Positions 17,612 to 26,831 are shown, counted from the stretch's first letter. The stretch is 64,000 nt of DNA from Methanoprimaticola sp047501175 (GCF_047501175.1 NZ_JBEQWH010000006.1:62001-126000); one strand, 5' to 3'. The notes: generated from the sequence alone by a model not told the origin. A program made the numbers and translations.

Positions 17612-18346
17612 ATGACCCGCTTGGATGACATCGGTGGATATTGGACGCTTCGTGCGGAGGGATACTCCGAGGATATCGCCGAGTCCATAGATTCCGGCCG
17701 TTCGAACCATTGGCTCAACATCATGAAGGAGCAGTTCGAGGACGACAGGAAGCTGAAGGTCCTCGACATAGGGACCGGGCCCGGTTTCTTTCCCATAGTC
17801 CTCGGTCGCGAGGGCCACGACATCACGGCGATAGACTATTCTCCGGGCATGCTCGAGCAGGCCGCCGAGAATTGCAGGAAGTACGGGGTCGAGGCAAAGC
17901 TGATGAGGATGGACGCCCAGCATCTGGAGTTCGAGGACGGACAGTTCGACCTGGTCGTCTCACGCAACGTGGTGTGGAACCTGGAGGACCCTCTCGGAGC
18001 ATATCGCGAATGGCTCAGGGTGGTGAAGGATGGTGGGAAGCTGATGATATTCGACGGGAACCACTATCTCCATCTGTATGACCGAGAGTTCAGGGAGGCA
18101 GGCGGCGGGAAGGATGCCGAGAAGCATCCTTGCATCAAAGGTGTCGATCCCACGATAATCCGGGACATAGCCAAGGAGTTGCCGCTCAGCAGGGAGAGGC
18201 GCCCCCAGTGGGACCTCGACAACCTCATAGAGCTCGGTGTCCAGAAGGTGCTCATAGAGACCGATGGTCGCGATTCGTTCAGGATCGAGAAGGACGGGAA
18301 CACGATCTATCTGCCGTTCTCGTTCTTCATCAGCGTGACGAAGTGA
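17612..18346 (+). CDS. Class I SAM-dependent methyltransferase
   Basis: 244 aa. The Rossmann SAM site VLDIGTGPGFFPIVLG (residues 50-65) and the acidic IDYSPGML identify a methyltransferase of the UbiE/Methyltransf_11 type. The substrate is unknown. It is divergent from the importer operon and shares its control region; a second methyltransferase gene converges on it. Such enzymes often sit beside FecCD importers in methanogens, where they may modify or recycle the imported chelate; that role is inference. Confidence 0.85.
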   Translation: MTRLDDIGGYWTLRAEGYSEDIAESIDSGRSNHWLNIMKEQFEDDRKLKVLDIGTGPGFFPIVLGREGHDITAIDYSPGMLEQAAENCRKYGVEAKLMRMDAQHLEFEDGQFDLVVSRNVVWNLEDPLGAYREWLRVVKDGGKLMIFDGNHYLHLYDREFREAGGGKDAEKHPCIKGVDPTIIRDIAKELPLSRERRPQWDLDNLIELGVQKVLIETDGRDSFRIEKDGNTIYLPFSFFISVTK

Positions 18347-19094
18347 TACCTTTCCTCGCGGTCACCGTGAAATGGTCGTTGGTGAACCCATAGGCGTAGT
18401 AGCGGGTGCCATGCAGGACCTTCTTCTGGACACCATGGATCACATGTATGTCCCGGAATCCGGCGTTTTCCAGCATCCTCATGTCGTCAGAGGGACGGTC
18501 CGCCGTGCGGGACCAAAGATCGGATCCCCTGAACTCGGGGTCGTCGTCATCGCATGAGGATCTGTTTCCGCAGAGGTTCAGGAACATGTCGGAGATCCTG
18601 CACCGGAGCGGCGTGGAGAGCGGGTCGTTGAACCAGTCGCCGTCCGTGTATGCCAGTATGCCGTCGTCCTTCAGGACCCTGCTCCATTCGGAGATGACCT
18701 TCTCCGGGTCCGGGACGGTCCAGAGCATGTAATCGCTCACCACGGCATCGAACTCGCGGTCCGGAATGTCGAGGCACATCGCATCGCCCTTGCGGAAGTC
18801 TATGCTGAGCCCTGCGGTCTCCGCGTTCCTTCTTGCACAGGACAGCATCTCGTCCGAGAGGTCGACGGACGTGACCCTGTGCCCGAGCTCGGCCAGCTGC
18901 ATCGACACGATCCCCGGGCCGCATCCAACGTCCAGGATGTTCAGCGGGGCATCCCCGAGTATGGACGTGAAGTGGTCCTGCCATGCCCTCCGTTCCTTCA
19001 GGTCGGCGAACCCCTTGACGACGAAATCGTTGTAGGATGCCGAACGGCGATTCCAATGTGCTTCGATGCAGTCCATCAGGACGACGTATCGCAT
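18330..19094 (-). CDS. Class I SAM-dependent methyltransferase
   Basis: 254 aa. ILDVGCGPGIVSMQLAELGH is motif I, VDLSDEML follows, and the motif around DYMLWTVPDPEKVI is Methyltransf_11-like. The C-terminal third (RSSCDDDDPEF and on) is specific to this protein and may form the substrate cap. The gene converges on the previous methyltransferase with a 17-bp tail overlap; their similar opening pattern (an HWNRRSASYND versus GYWTLRAEGYS) suggests related enzymes. Confidence 0.85.
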   Translation of the reverse strand: MRYVVLMDCIEAHWNRRSASYNDFVVKGFADLKERRAWQDHFTSILGDAPLNILDVGCGPGIVSMQLAELGHRVTSVDLSDEMLSCARRNAETAGLSIDFRKGDAMCLDIPDREFDAVVSDYMLWTVPDPEKVISEWSRVLKDDGILAYTDGDWFNDPLSTPLRCRISDMFLNLCGNRSSCDDDDPEFRGSDLWSRTADRPSDDMRMLENAGFRDIHVIHGVQKKVLHGTRYYAYGFTNDHFTVTARKGITSSR

Positions 19095-19163
19095 AAGAAT
19101 TTAAAAAACGTATTACTTGACGGTCGGGCAAACGTTAAACCGCTCATACACACTGGTCGCATC

Positions 19164-19736
19164 ATGATCCAACTAGATGTCCTTTGCATAGGGTTCCTCG
19201 AGCGTGATTTCGAAGGCGAGCTCACTGCCGCTCATTCCACATCCACGCTCATCCGTGCGGAAGGGAGGAACATCGTGGTGGACGTCAGCACACCGTACAT
19301 GTGGCCCGCGGTGAAGACCTCGTTCAGGCAGATCGGGATCTTCCCGGAGGATGTCGACACCGTCATTCTGACCCATACGCACAGCGACCATGTCGGTAAC
19401 CTGAAGAGGTATCCGAAGGCGAAGGTGTATGTTCACAAGGGTGGGAAGAGCGAGATTTCCGGTGCCACGGTCGTGGAGGATGACGAATTCCAGATATGTC
19501 CCGGGGTCAGGATGGTCCACACCCCGGGTCATTGCACCGAGGAGTCCAGCGTGTTCATCGAGGCGGACCGCCGCTACGTGTGTGCGGGCGATGCCGTGCC
19601 ACTGGAGGGGAACCTGAAGGAGAACAAGGCCCCGGCGCTCAACACGGACAGGAGGCTCGCGCTGGAGAGCATAGAGAGGATAAGGAGATACGCCGACGTG
19701 GTGATCCCTGGCCATGGTGCGCCGTTCATCGTATGA
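19164..19736 (+). CDS. MBL-fold metallohydrolase
   Basis: 190 aa from ATG 19164; longer upstream frames are shadow. HTHSDHVGN is the metal-binding motif (HxHxDH), HTPGHCTEES supplies the next His, CAGDAVP the bridging Asp, and PGHGAPF the last His. This is a complete small metallo-beta-lactamase-fold hydrolase; the substrate could be a thioester, lactone or phosphodiester. A TATA-like ACGTTAAAC lies about 28 bp upstream, which suggests a leaderless message. Confidence 0.88.
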   Translation: MIQLDVLCIGFLERDFEGELTAAHSTSTLIRAEGRNIVVDVSTPYMWPAVKTSFRQIGIFPEDVDTVILTHTHSDHVGNLKRYPKAKVYVHKGGKSEISGATVVEDDEFQICPGVRMVHTPGHCTEESSVFIEADRRYVCAGDAVPLEGNLKENKAPALNTDRRLALESIERIRRYADVVIPGHGAPFIV

Positions 19737-19832
19737 CCTTCGCAGTGTTGCAAAGCTTTAAACGCGGGGTGGACTACTGATTGCCAGTCATTCGGGGTTC
19801 GGGACTCCGGTCATGGCGGATTCGTGGTAACA

Positions 19833-20513
19833 ATGATCCAGAGAGAGATGCCGGACACGATAGTCTACATGTGTCCCGACTGTGATGATGATACTGAGCA
19901 CCAGATCCTCAAGGGAAGGATGGGAAAGGCGACGATCGAGGGCACGTTCAAATGCAACGAGTGCGGAAAGGTCACGTCCGAGACCATCAAGATCCCCGCT
20001 CTGTTGGAGGTCCCCGTGGTCTACAGCGACGGGGAGGTCTCGGAGACCACCGTGACCACCCTCGAATCGAACGACATAGTCCAGCTCGAGGACGAGTTCG
20101 AACTCGACGACGGGAGGCCCGTCTGCGTCACGTACATCGAGGTGGGCGAGGGACGTAGGGTCAAGAGGTCGATCGCCACCAAGATCAAGAGGCTGTGGGT
20201 CAAGAGGTTCGACATCCTCAGCATCAAGGTCTCCGTGAACGATGTCGGGAAGACCTATCCGCTGAGGGTGGAGGCCGAGCCCGACGACGAGTTCGTGGTC
20301 GGCACCCTTCTGAGGTTCGACGATTTCGACTGTTTCATACACGCCATAAAGACCAAGGGCAACCTGGTCAAGCACGGTTCCGCAGAGGCCAGGGACATCG
20401 TCAGGATCTACGGGAAGATCCGCAAGAAGACCTACGACGTTCTCGACTTCGAGGACGACTTCGACGAATCGGACTACGTCATCGACGATGACGACGATTA
20501 CGTGGACGAGTGA
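19833..20513 (+). CDS. HVO_0476-family zinc-ribbon protein
   Basis: 226 aa from ATG 19833; a GTG 9 nt upstream is also in frame. The N-terminus holds a zinc ribbon (MCPDCDDDTEH, then CNECGKVTSE). A beta-rich middle and a very acidic tail (DDDDDYVDE) follow. This matches the archaeal HVO_0476 zinc-finger family, whose role is unknown; Nmd3-like or ribosome-linked function has been suggested by fold. It stands alone in its own transcription unit. Confidence 0.8.
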   Translation: MIQREMPDTIVYMCPDCDDDTEHQILKGRMGKATIEGTFKCNECGKVTSETIKIPALLEVPVVYSDGEVSETTVTTLESNDIVQLEDEFELDDGRPVCVTYIEVGEGRRVKRSIATKIKRLWVKRFDILSIKVSVNDVGKTYPLRVEAEPDDEFVVGTLLRFDDFDCFIHAIKTKGNLVKHGSAEARDIVRIYGKIRKKTYDVLDFEDDFDESDYVIDDDDDYVDE

Positions 20514-20621
20514 CCGTCCCGAAGGATCGGACCTGGGTGGCCCTTCCGAGAGGTCACCCGGTCATTGTCATTCCGATGTTGCGGTGTTCGGTCGGTTTTT
20601 TGGGCGCTATGACGTTATTTT

Positions 20622-20691
20622 GAAAAAGTAGTTTTCACACTACTTTTTCACAGTGAAAAACTAGTTTAGAAACTACTTTTTCAAGTTAGCG
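20622..20691. repeat. A/T-rich inverted repeats upstream of an AAA_14/DUF4143 gene
   Basis: GAAAAAGTAG (20622-20631) and CTACTTTTTC (20640-20649) form a perfect 10-bp inverted repeat. Related arms follow: GTGAAAAACTAGTTT (from about 20653) and AACTACTTTTTCA (about 20670-20683). The array lies about 45-110 bp before the ATPase start, the position of an operator or promoter-proximal regulatory site. The base composition differs sharply from the GC-rich surroundings. Confidence 0.6.
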
Positions 20692-20732
20692 ATTGAGCAA
20701 CCATTATTATCCATCATCGAGATACAGATCTC

Positions 20733-22310
20733 ATGAAGCGGAAGATGACGGATTTCCTCAGGAGTTGGAAGGCCGATCCCAGGAAGAAGGGTCTTGTCAT
20801 CGTCGGTGCCCGGCAGATCGGTAAGACCTATGTCGTCGATGAGTTCGGAAGGTCGGAGTACGATCATTATCTGAAGATAGATCTGGATGGGAGTGAATCT
20901 TCACGGAGGATGTTCAGGCGGAGCATACAGGCGGATGACCTGTTGGATGAGATCCGTCTCATCAACCCATCCTTCAAGGTCGTTCCTGGGCACTCGCTTC
21001 TGTTCCTCGACGAGATCCAGACATGCCCTGATGCGAGGGCGGCAATCAAGCCGTTGGTCCAGGATGGTCGTGTGGATGTGATCGCGAGCGGCTCTCTGCT
21101 TGGAACATTGGGGTTGAAGCGTGCCGATGACGAAGGTATTTACTGGAACACCGATGATTGGACACATACAGGATTCGGAGAATATGTCCACAACGGTGAA
21201 TCTGAGTCATTGGATGAGTCTGTGGAGACTGAGAGGTCACAAGCGACCATACGTGAGACTCTAGATGAGGGGAGGAAGAGGTTACGCCCTGTCGGATATG
21301 AAGACATGGTCCGGATGTTCCCTTTGGATTTCGAGGAGTATCTCTGGGCCTTGGGGTATTCTTCCGAGCAGACGACATCCATTCGCAATCATTTTGCCAA
21401 CCGTGTCCCGTTCTCAGATTCTACATTGGAGGCTCTGGAGGGTTTCTATCGTCAGTATGTGGTCGTTGGAGGTATGCCCGATGCCGTTCTTGAGTCCTTG
21501 GCCAACGATCATGCGGGTGTCATGGGCGTCCATAGCAGGATCAATGATGGCTACTCGCATGATATTCTTGAGTACGCCCCGAGCGATCTCCGCGACAGGG
21601 TGTACGGGTGCATCTCTGCTATTCCCCGGAATATGAAACGTCGTAGTAGGAAGTTCAGATTTTCAGATGCCAACGGAAAGGAGAATGTGGGCTGGAGGGA
21701 GTATGCCGACCCCCTGTCCTGGATCGATTCCTCTGGAATGGTCACCGTCTGCAGTTCGGTCACGGAGCCGTGCCGTCCTCTGAGGACGAACGTGGGTCGT
21801 GATTTCAAGATCTACATGGGAGACACTGGCCTTCTGTTGGAGAGATTGGATGCATCGGATTACAGGGCGGTCCTCTCCTCAGAGAATGGAATCAACGTCG
21901 GAGGGATTACGGAGAACGCTGTGGCCAACATGTTGGAGCGTTGCGGTATCGATCTGTTCTATTTCGAACGCGACCGTGTCGGGCCGGATGGAACCAGGGA
22001 TCGCATCGAAGTGGATTTCATCGTGGACCTGGGCCCCGATATGACGGCTATCGAGGTGAAGTCTGGATCCAACCGTGCATCCCGTTCGTTCAATAAGATT
22101 AGGACGGACCCGAGGTATTCCCAGTATCCGATAACGAGGTTCATTCGTTTGTCGCCGGGTAACATCCTGGTTGACGGGAACGGTGTTGAGCACTATCCTC
22201 TGTTCGCCGCCGCGTTCATGGACTCCATGTACGAGGCCCAGAGGGTGGACTACAAGGGGTACGAGCCGCTGGACCTCCGAATCGGTCCTGATCCCCGTCG
22301 CCGAGGATGA
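20733..22310 (+). CDS. AAA_14/DUF4143 ATPase
   Basis: 525 aa. Walker A is GARQIGKTY (about residues 26-34). Walker B is HSLLFLDEIQTC, and the sensor region IASGSLLG follows. The C-terminal DUF4143 domain contains EVDFIVDLGPDMTAIEVKSG, a restriction-nuclease-like core. A polar segment of about 60 residues after GSLLG (around 132-190) is absent from the paralogue at 57243-58661. Such ATPases are widespread in gut prokaryotes and their physiological role is not settled. The last 95 bp overlap the convergent HAD gene. Confidence 0.85.
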   Translation: MKRKMTDFLRSWKADPRKKGLVIVGARQIGKTYVVDEFGRSEYDHYLKIDLDGSESSRRMFRRSIQADDLLDEIRLINPSFKVVPGHSLLFLDEIQTCPDARAAIKPLVQDGRVDVIASGSLLGTLGLKRADDEGIYWNTDDWTHTGFGEYVHNGESESLDESVETERSQATIRETLDEGRKRLRPVGYEDMVRMFPLDFEEYLWALGYSSEQTTSIRNHFANRVPFSDSTLEALEGFYRQYVVVGGMPDAVLESLANDHAGVMGVHSRINDGYSHDILEYAPSDLRDRVYGCISAIPRNMKRRSRKFRFSDANGKENVGWREYADPLSWIDSSGMVTVCSSVTEPCRPLRTNVGRDFKIYMGDTGLLLERLDASDYRAVLSSENGINVGGITENAVANMLERCGIDLFYFERDRVGPDGTRDRIEVDFIVDLGPDMTAIEVKSGSNRASRSFNKIRTDPRYSQYPITRFIRLSPGNILVDGNGVEHYPLFAAAFMDSMYEAQRVDYKGYEPLDLRIGPDPRRRG

Positions 22311-22944
22311 GGTCCAGGACGTCGGCGATGTTGTCGGACCTGACGGTGTGGGTCGCGGCCTCCGAGGTGTACTCGTCCGTGGGATTGAACGCTATGGACA
22401 GTCCCGAGCTCTCGAACATGGGGATGTCCGTGAACGAGTTCCCGATGGATACGGTGCGCTCCTTGGTCGTGTAGTACTTCTCTATGAACTCGCGGACGTT
22501 GATCCCCTTGTCGTGGAGGTCTAGGTGCTGTCTGCCCTCCCCCGTCAGTCTCCCGCACTCGTCGCAGCAGATCTCGTCCGCTATGTACTCGTCGAATCCG
22601 AACTCGTCGCATAGCATCTTGGCTGCAAGGTCTATCCCGCCGCTGACGATGACGCAGGCGATCCCATTGTCCCTGAGGCATGCGACCGTCTCCTGGATCC
22701 CTCCGATCAGGGGCATGGTCTGGAACATCCTGGCTATGTCGCCTATGCGCAGGCCGGGGTTCTTCTCCAGCCATAGGCCGATGTCCCTGCGCATGAACTC
22801 CTTCTCGTCGATCTCGCCGTTCACGAATGCTTGATATGCGGGCTCGTTGTCCACATCGAGGCACTCGTGGATCCATCTCCAGGAGCTGCGTACGGTGGTG
22901 AGCGTTCCGTCCATGTCGAAGCAGACGAGATCGTATTTGCGCAT
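22216..22944 (-). CDS. HAD-superfamily phosphatase (SerB-like)
   Basis: 242 aa. Motif I is CFDMDGTLTT, with the nucleophile D10 and acid/base D12. Motif II is VIVSGGIDLAAKM, and the motif III/IV region is TVSIGNSFTDIPMFE. The order resembles phosphoserine phosphatase SerB, but the true substrate may be another phosphomonoester. About the last 28 residues are Pro/Gly/Arg-rich and lie antisense to the ATPase gene, so they look like run-through of the natural end near DVLDLIL. It lies just after the ABC-2 permease gene. Confidence 0.85.
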   Translation of the reverse strand: MRKYDLVCFDMDGTLTTVRSSWRWIHECLDVDNEPAYQAFVNGEIDEKEFMRRDIGLWLEKNPGLRIGDIARMFQTMPLIGGIQETVACLRDNGIACVIVSGGIDLAAKMLCDEFGFDEYIADEICCDECGRLTGEGRQHLDLHDKGINVREFIEKYYTTKERTVSIGNSFTDIPMFESSGLSIAFNPTDEYTSEAATHTVRSDNIADVLDLILGDGDQDRFGGPAARTPCSPPSGPRTWSP

Positions 22945-22950
22945 GGCTGG

Positions 22951-23839
22951 TCAATGGGGGAGCCTGTATAAAGCGAGCATCCCGTCGCTTCCGCTTAACG
23001 GCCAGTGCGGATACCGCGAAGAAGACTGCCGTCACGGCCAGGACGTACGCGATCATGGTCGCGGCATCGAACGTGTAGCCTCCGAGATGCAGGTCGAAGC
23101 CCATCTCGTTCCTGAAATCCGTCAGCACGTCCGCGGGGGCTCTGGCGAAGACGTCGTTCAGCGCCTCCGATGCCATGGTGTCCCTGAACAGCGCCGCCAT
23201 GTGGCTGGCCGGGACGAGGGTCCCGATGGTCTGCATCACGGACGGCATGGTGCCCATGGGCATGTAGATCCCGGCGAGGAACCCTATGAGGACGCTCACG
23301 ACCGTGAACAGTCCCGAGAACGCCCCGGAGCTCTTGATGAACGACACAAGGGCGTACATGATGATCGATGCGGACAGTGCGGAGGGGACCACCAGGACCG
23401 CGGACACGGCCGTACCGACCAGAGACAGGGGGCACCCCGTCGCAACCAGGTACGCGATGCAGAGTGCCAGCAGGATGTAGCTCATCAGCAGTCCGACGAT
23501 GAACGTGCTGAGTACATGGCCTGCCGCGATGTGCATGGGTCTCACAGGGGTGACGAGGATGTCATGGTCCCTTCCGTTGACCCTGTCGTCGACCATGGTC
23601 TGGAGGGCCCCGGCGCACGTTGTCACCGGGACTATCCCCAGTATCCCTGAGAGGACCCATGCGTCGATCAGGTTCCCCATGCCGTCCATGTCCGGATATG
23701 CATCCACGAGCATGTTCCTGAGGAACAGGAGATAGAGAAGGACGACGATCAAGACTCCCATGAGCGAAAAGAACACGCTCTGTCTGTCGCGGAAGTATGA
23801 TAGGACATCCCTCTTCGCGATGGCGGTTATGGCGTTCAT
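22951..23839 (-). CDS. ABC-2 type exporter permease (3' end frameshifted or run-through)
   Basis: About 295 aa of real protein with six hydrophobic helices: DRQSVFFSLMGVLIVVLLYL near the N-terminus, then ATP-exporter loops such as DDRVNGRDHDILVTPV, ending AVSALAVKRKRRDA. It pairs with the ATPase 1 bp upstream as a drug/bacteriocin-type or lipid exporter. As given, the frame has no stop where expected and continues in the wrong frame through the HAD gene to 22250. Removing one base from the five-base C run (plus-strand G run 22956-22960) brings in a TGA at 22951-22953. I give that as the end. Confidence 0.75.
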
Positions 23840-23840
23840 G

Positions 23841-24731
23841 TCACTCGCCCTCCGTGATCGAGATGAACGCGTCGTCCATGGTGCCGGTCTTCACCTCGAA
23901 CGATACGATCTCATCCTCCAGGGCGACGGCCAGCGGGATCGCGTCCTTGGTCGAATCCAGGGGGATGGTCACGATCCCGCGGGACTCGGTGAAGACCACC
24001 CCTTTGGAGGCGAGCATGCCCTTCACGAGGTCCAGGTCCTTCGGGACCACGGTCATCCTATCCGAGCTGTAGCGCTCCTTCAGTTCTTCCGGCGTGCCGT
24101 GCGCGACTATCCTGCCATGGTCCATGACGACGACATCGTCGGCGTTGGCAGCCTCCTCCATATAATGCGTCGTCAGGAGAACGGTGATTCCCCGCTCGCG
24201 GTTCAGGCCGTAGATGGAGTCCCATATGGCCTTGCGCGTATGCGGGTCCAGTCCGGACGTCGGTTCGTCCAGTATCAGTAGCCTAGGGTCGTGCAGCATC
24301 GCGCGAGCTATGTCCGCCCTGCGCCTCTGTCCTCCGGACAGGGAGCCGTACCTCCGGTCTGCGAATTCGCCGCAGTCGGCGGCCTCCAACGCGCGTCTCA
24401 CGGCCTCTTCCACGTCATCAATGGGATACATGGACGCCCTGACCTCGAGGTTCTCGCGGACCGTGAGCATCCTGTCCAGCTTGGGATCTTGGAACACCAC
24501 GCCGAAGTACCGTCCGACATCAGGTTCCGAAGGGTCCATGTCGAAGATCCGCAGCTCCCCGTAGTCCCTCTTCAGCAGGGAGCAGATCATGGATATCGTG
24601 GTGGACTTGCCTGCACCGTTCGGTCCCAGGAAGGCGAAGAACGATCCTTCCGGCACATCGAACGATATTCCGTCCACGGCACGGACGTCACCGTAGCTTT
24701 TGACCAGGTCGCGGACGGTCACGGCATTCAT
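23841..24731 (-). CDS. ABC exporter ATPase (DrrA/CcmA-like)
   Basis: 296 aa from ATG 24731; ATG 24746 is in frame, but a TATA-like element at 24754-24763 lies about 28 bp from 24731 and favours it. Walker A is GPNGAGKST, the signature is LSGGQRRR, Walker B is LLILDEPTSGLD, and the H-loop is TTHYMEEA. The C-terminal extension of about 80 aa is typical of multidrug and daunorubicin-type ATPases. It forms a two-gene exporter with the downstream permease. Confidence 0.92.
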   Translation of the reverse strand: MNAVTVRDLVKSYGDVRAVDGISFDVPEGSFFAFLGPNGAGKSTTISMICSLLKRDYGELRIFDMDPSEPDVGRYFGVVFQDPKLDRMLTVRENLEVRASMYPIDDVEEAVRRALEAADCGEFADRRYGSLSGGQRRRADIARAMLHDPRLLILDEPTSGLDPHTRKAIWDSIYGLNRERGITVLLTTHYMEEAANADDVVVMDHGRIVAHGTPEELKERYSSDRMTVVPKDLDLVKGMLASKGVVFTESRGIVTIPLDSTKDAIPLAVALEDEIVSFEVKTGTMDDAFISITEGE

Positions 24732-24802
24732 GCCGATGTCATGCATCGGTCCCGATTTATTTCCTGCGCAATGTTTTCATCCCGTGCGCCTTACCCCTGG
24801 TT

Positions 24803-25513
24803 ATGATAACGATCGTCGGCACAGGTCACGTGTTCAATCTGGCGGAGCCCGTAGCCTTCATCGTGAAGAACACCTGGCCCGATGCGATACTCGTGGAGCT
24901 CGACATGGGAAGGCTGAATGCCATGACGGCGAACCCGGACGAGGCCAAAGAGGGGTCGGAGAAGCCGTCAGCCATATACATGCAGACCTCCCGCTATCAG
25001 CAGCGCATGTCCGAGGAGCACGGCGCCCAGCTCGGCGGCGAGTTCCTGGCGGCGATCAACGCGGGAAAGCTCGTGGGGGCCGAGATAGTCCCTATCGACA
25101 CCGATGCCATGCAGGTCATGAACGACATGTGGAGGGAGATGTCATTCATGGAGAGGTTCAGGTACAGGATCTCCGGAATATCCGATTCCATCGGCGGCAA
25201 GAGGAAGGTCGCCAGCGTCCAGAAGAGCTTTGCCGATAACGAGGAGGCGTACATCGAGGGCATGAGACGCAAGTACCCCACACTCGTTCGCAAGCTGATC
25301 GACGAGCGCAACCAGTACATGGCCAATCAGATCAACGAGTGTTCGGAGAGGTTCTCCAACATGGTAATCATAGTCGGCGATGCCCACGTGGAGGGCATAG
25401 TGAAACTTCTTAATGAGACGAACATCCGCAAGGTCCGCCTCGCGGACCTGATGGACCGGGAGAGGATGGACCGTATCAGGAGCGCTATCTGGAAAGGGGA
25501 GATGAACGAATGA
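24803..25513 (+). CDS. TraB/PrgY/GumN-family protein
   Basis: 236 aa. The opening TIVGTGHVF, followed by DAILVELDMGRLNAM, is the TraB signature. Conserved GDAHVEGIV lies near residue 190. The domain is present, but the hydrophobic C-terminal helices found in longer archaeal TraB proteins are missing, which makes this a short soluble form. In bacteria and eukaryotes related proteins act as pheromone-shutdown or metalloprotease-like factors; the archaeal role is unknown. It overlaps thyX by 4 bp. Confidence 0.8.
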   Translation: MITIVGTGHVFNLAEPVAFIVKNTWPDAILVELDMGRLNAMTANPDEAKEGSEKPSAIYMQTSRYQQRMSEEHGAQLGGEFLAAINAGKLVGAEIVPIDTDAMQVMNDMWREMSFMERFRYRISGISDSIGGKRKVASVQKSFADNEEAYIEGMRRKYPTLVRKLIDERNQYMANQINECSERFSNMVIIVGDAHVEGIVKLLNETNIRKVRLADLMDRERMDRIRSAIWKGEMNE

Positions 25514-26166
25514 GGGTGGAGCTACTTTCATACACCAGGGATGCGGACAGGATATGCGCGGCGGCGGGGAACTCCTGCTATTCCGAGCTTCCGGCGTCCG
25601 AGATCATGAACGACATCGATGCCGAGAGGACGCTCTCCCGTATCGTCGGCATGGGGCACCTCTCCGTCGTGGAGCACGCGGTGTTCACGTTCTCGGTCGA
25701 GGGCGTCTCCCGTGCGCTCACCCATCAGCTCGTGAGGCACAGGATCGCCTCGTTCTCCCAGCAGAGCCAGCGTTATGTCTCCATCAAGGAGCCGACCTTC
25801 GTCACGCCCCACACCGTCTCGGACGACCCCGAGGCGTCTAGGGTCTTCGACGAGACGATGGACGCCATATGGGAGGCGTACTCGAAGCTGGAGGCGATGG
25901 GCATCCCGGCGGAGGACGCTAGATACCTGCTGCCCAACGGGTGCACCACTAACATCACGATCACCATGAACGCACGCGAGCTGATGCACTTCTTCTCGCT
26001 CAGGTGCTGCAACCGCGCCCAGTGGGAGATCCGCGAGATGGCCGACAAGATGCTCGCATTGTGCAGGGAGGTCTCTCCGGTGCTGTTCTCCAAGGCGGGC
26101 CCCTCGTGCGTGAGAGGCCCCTGTCCCGAAGGGAAGAAGTCCTGCGGGAAGCCGCGTCGTCCCTGA
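25510..26166 (+). CDS. thyX: FAD-dependent thymidylate synthase ThyX
   Basis: 218 aa. ThyX makes dTMP from dUMP using methylene-tetrahydrofolate (or a methanopterin analogue) and FAD/NADPH. The diagnostic motif RHRIASFSQQSQRY is at residues 76-89, and GMGHLSVVEHAVFTF upstream forms the dUMP/FAD site. LRCCNRAQWEIR follows in the C-terminal half. It is full length. The ATG overlaps the traB-like stop, giving a two-gene unit. Confidence 0.96.
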   Translation: MRVELLSYTRDADRICAAAGNSCYSELPASEIMNDIDAERTLSRIVGMGHLSVVEHAVFTFSVEGVSRALTHQLVRHRIASFSQQSQRYVSIKEPTFVTPHTVSDDPEASRVFDETMDAIWEAYSKLEAMGIPAEDARYLLPNGCTTNITITMNARELMHFFSLRCCNRAQWEIREMADKMLALCREVSPVLFSKAGPSCVRGPCPEGKKSCGKPRRP

Positions 26167-26184
26167 CGGATCTCCCGGGGAGGA

Positions 26185-26688
26185 TCAGTATCCGTTGTAA
26201 TGTATCCTCGATGGATCGAACCTGTCCTGGTGCGGTTCCGTCCTCTCCTTGGGATGGCCCATCGCGACTATGGCGAACGGGAGCAGGTTCTCATCGAGGT
26301 CGAACATGTCGGTTATAGCGTTCATACGGTCCCTGATCGGTGCGATCCCTATCCACACCGCCCCCAGTCCCGCCGACGTCGCTCCCAGCAGGAGGTTCTC
26401 TGTGCATGCGCCCAGGTCCTGTTCCCACATCTGGGCCACCTTCATCCTGTCCCTGTTCCCGAGGACGACCACCGCGAGGGGCGCCTTCGATACGGGGCCC
26501 GCATACGGGGACACCTTGGCAAGCTCGCTCAGCATGTTCTGATCGTCAACGACCAGAAACTCCCATGCCTGCTGGTTCATCGCGGACGGGGCGTTCATCG
26601 CAGCCTTCAACACATACTCCGTGACGCCCTTCTCGATCTTCTCGTCAGTGAAGTCCCTCACGCTTCTTCTCTCAAATAATATGTTCAT
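26185..26688 (-). CDS. Nitroreductase-family FMN oxidoreductase
   Basis: 167 aa. The N-terminal ERRSVRDFTDE and AAMNAPSAMNQQAWEFLVVD are the FMN-binding signatures of short nitroreductases, and GLGAVWIGI, then PFAIVAMGHPKE complete the fold. It is probably a dimeric NAD(P)H:FMN oxidoreductase. The substrate is not predictable. It converges on thyX, with 18 bp between stops. Confidence 0.9.
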   Translation of the reverse strand: MNILFERRSVRDFTDEKIEKGVTEYVLKAAMNAPSAMNQQAWEFLVVDDQNMLSELAKVSPYAGPVSKAPLAVVVLGNRDRMKVAQMWEQDLGACTENLLLGATSAGLGAVWIGIAPIRDRMNAITDMFDLDENLLPFAIVAMGHPKERTEPHQDRFDPSRIHYNGY

Positions 26689-26831
26689 CTCAAGACCCGA
26701 TGGTCAGATTCCGTGTGCAGGGATAAAGCTGACCGTCGCCCGGGCCGATTGTTCCAGGCGTTAACACGGGTCCGTGGACCATCGGACGGGATGCGACAGA
26801 GGATATACGCAGGACGCATTCCCGATCCGAA

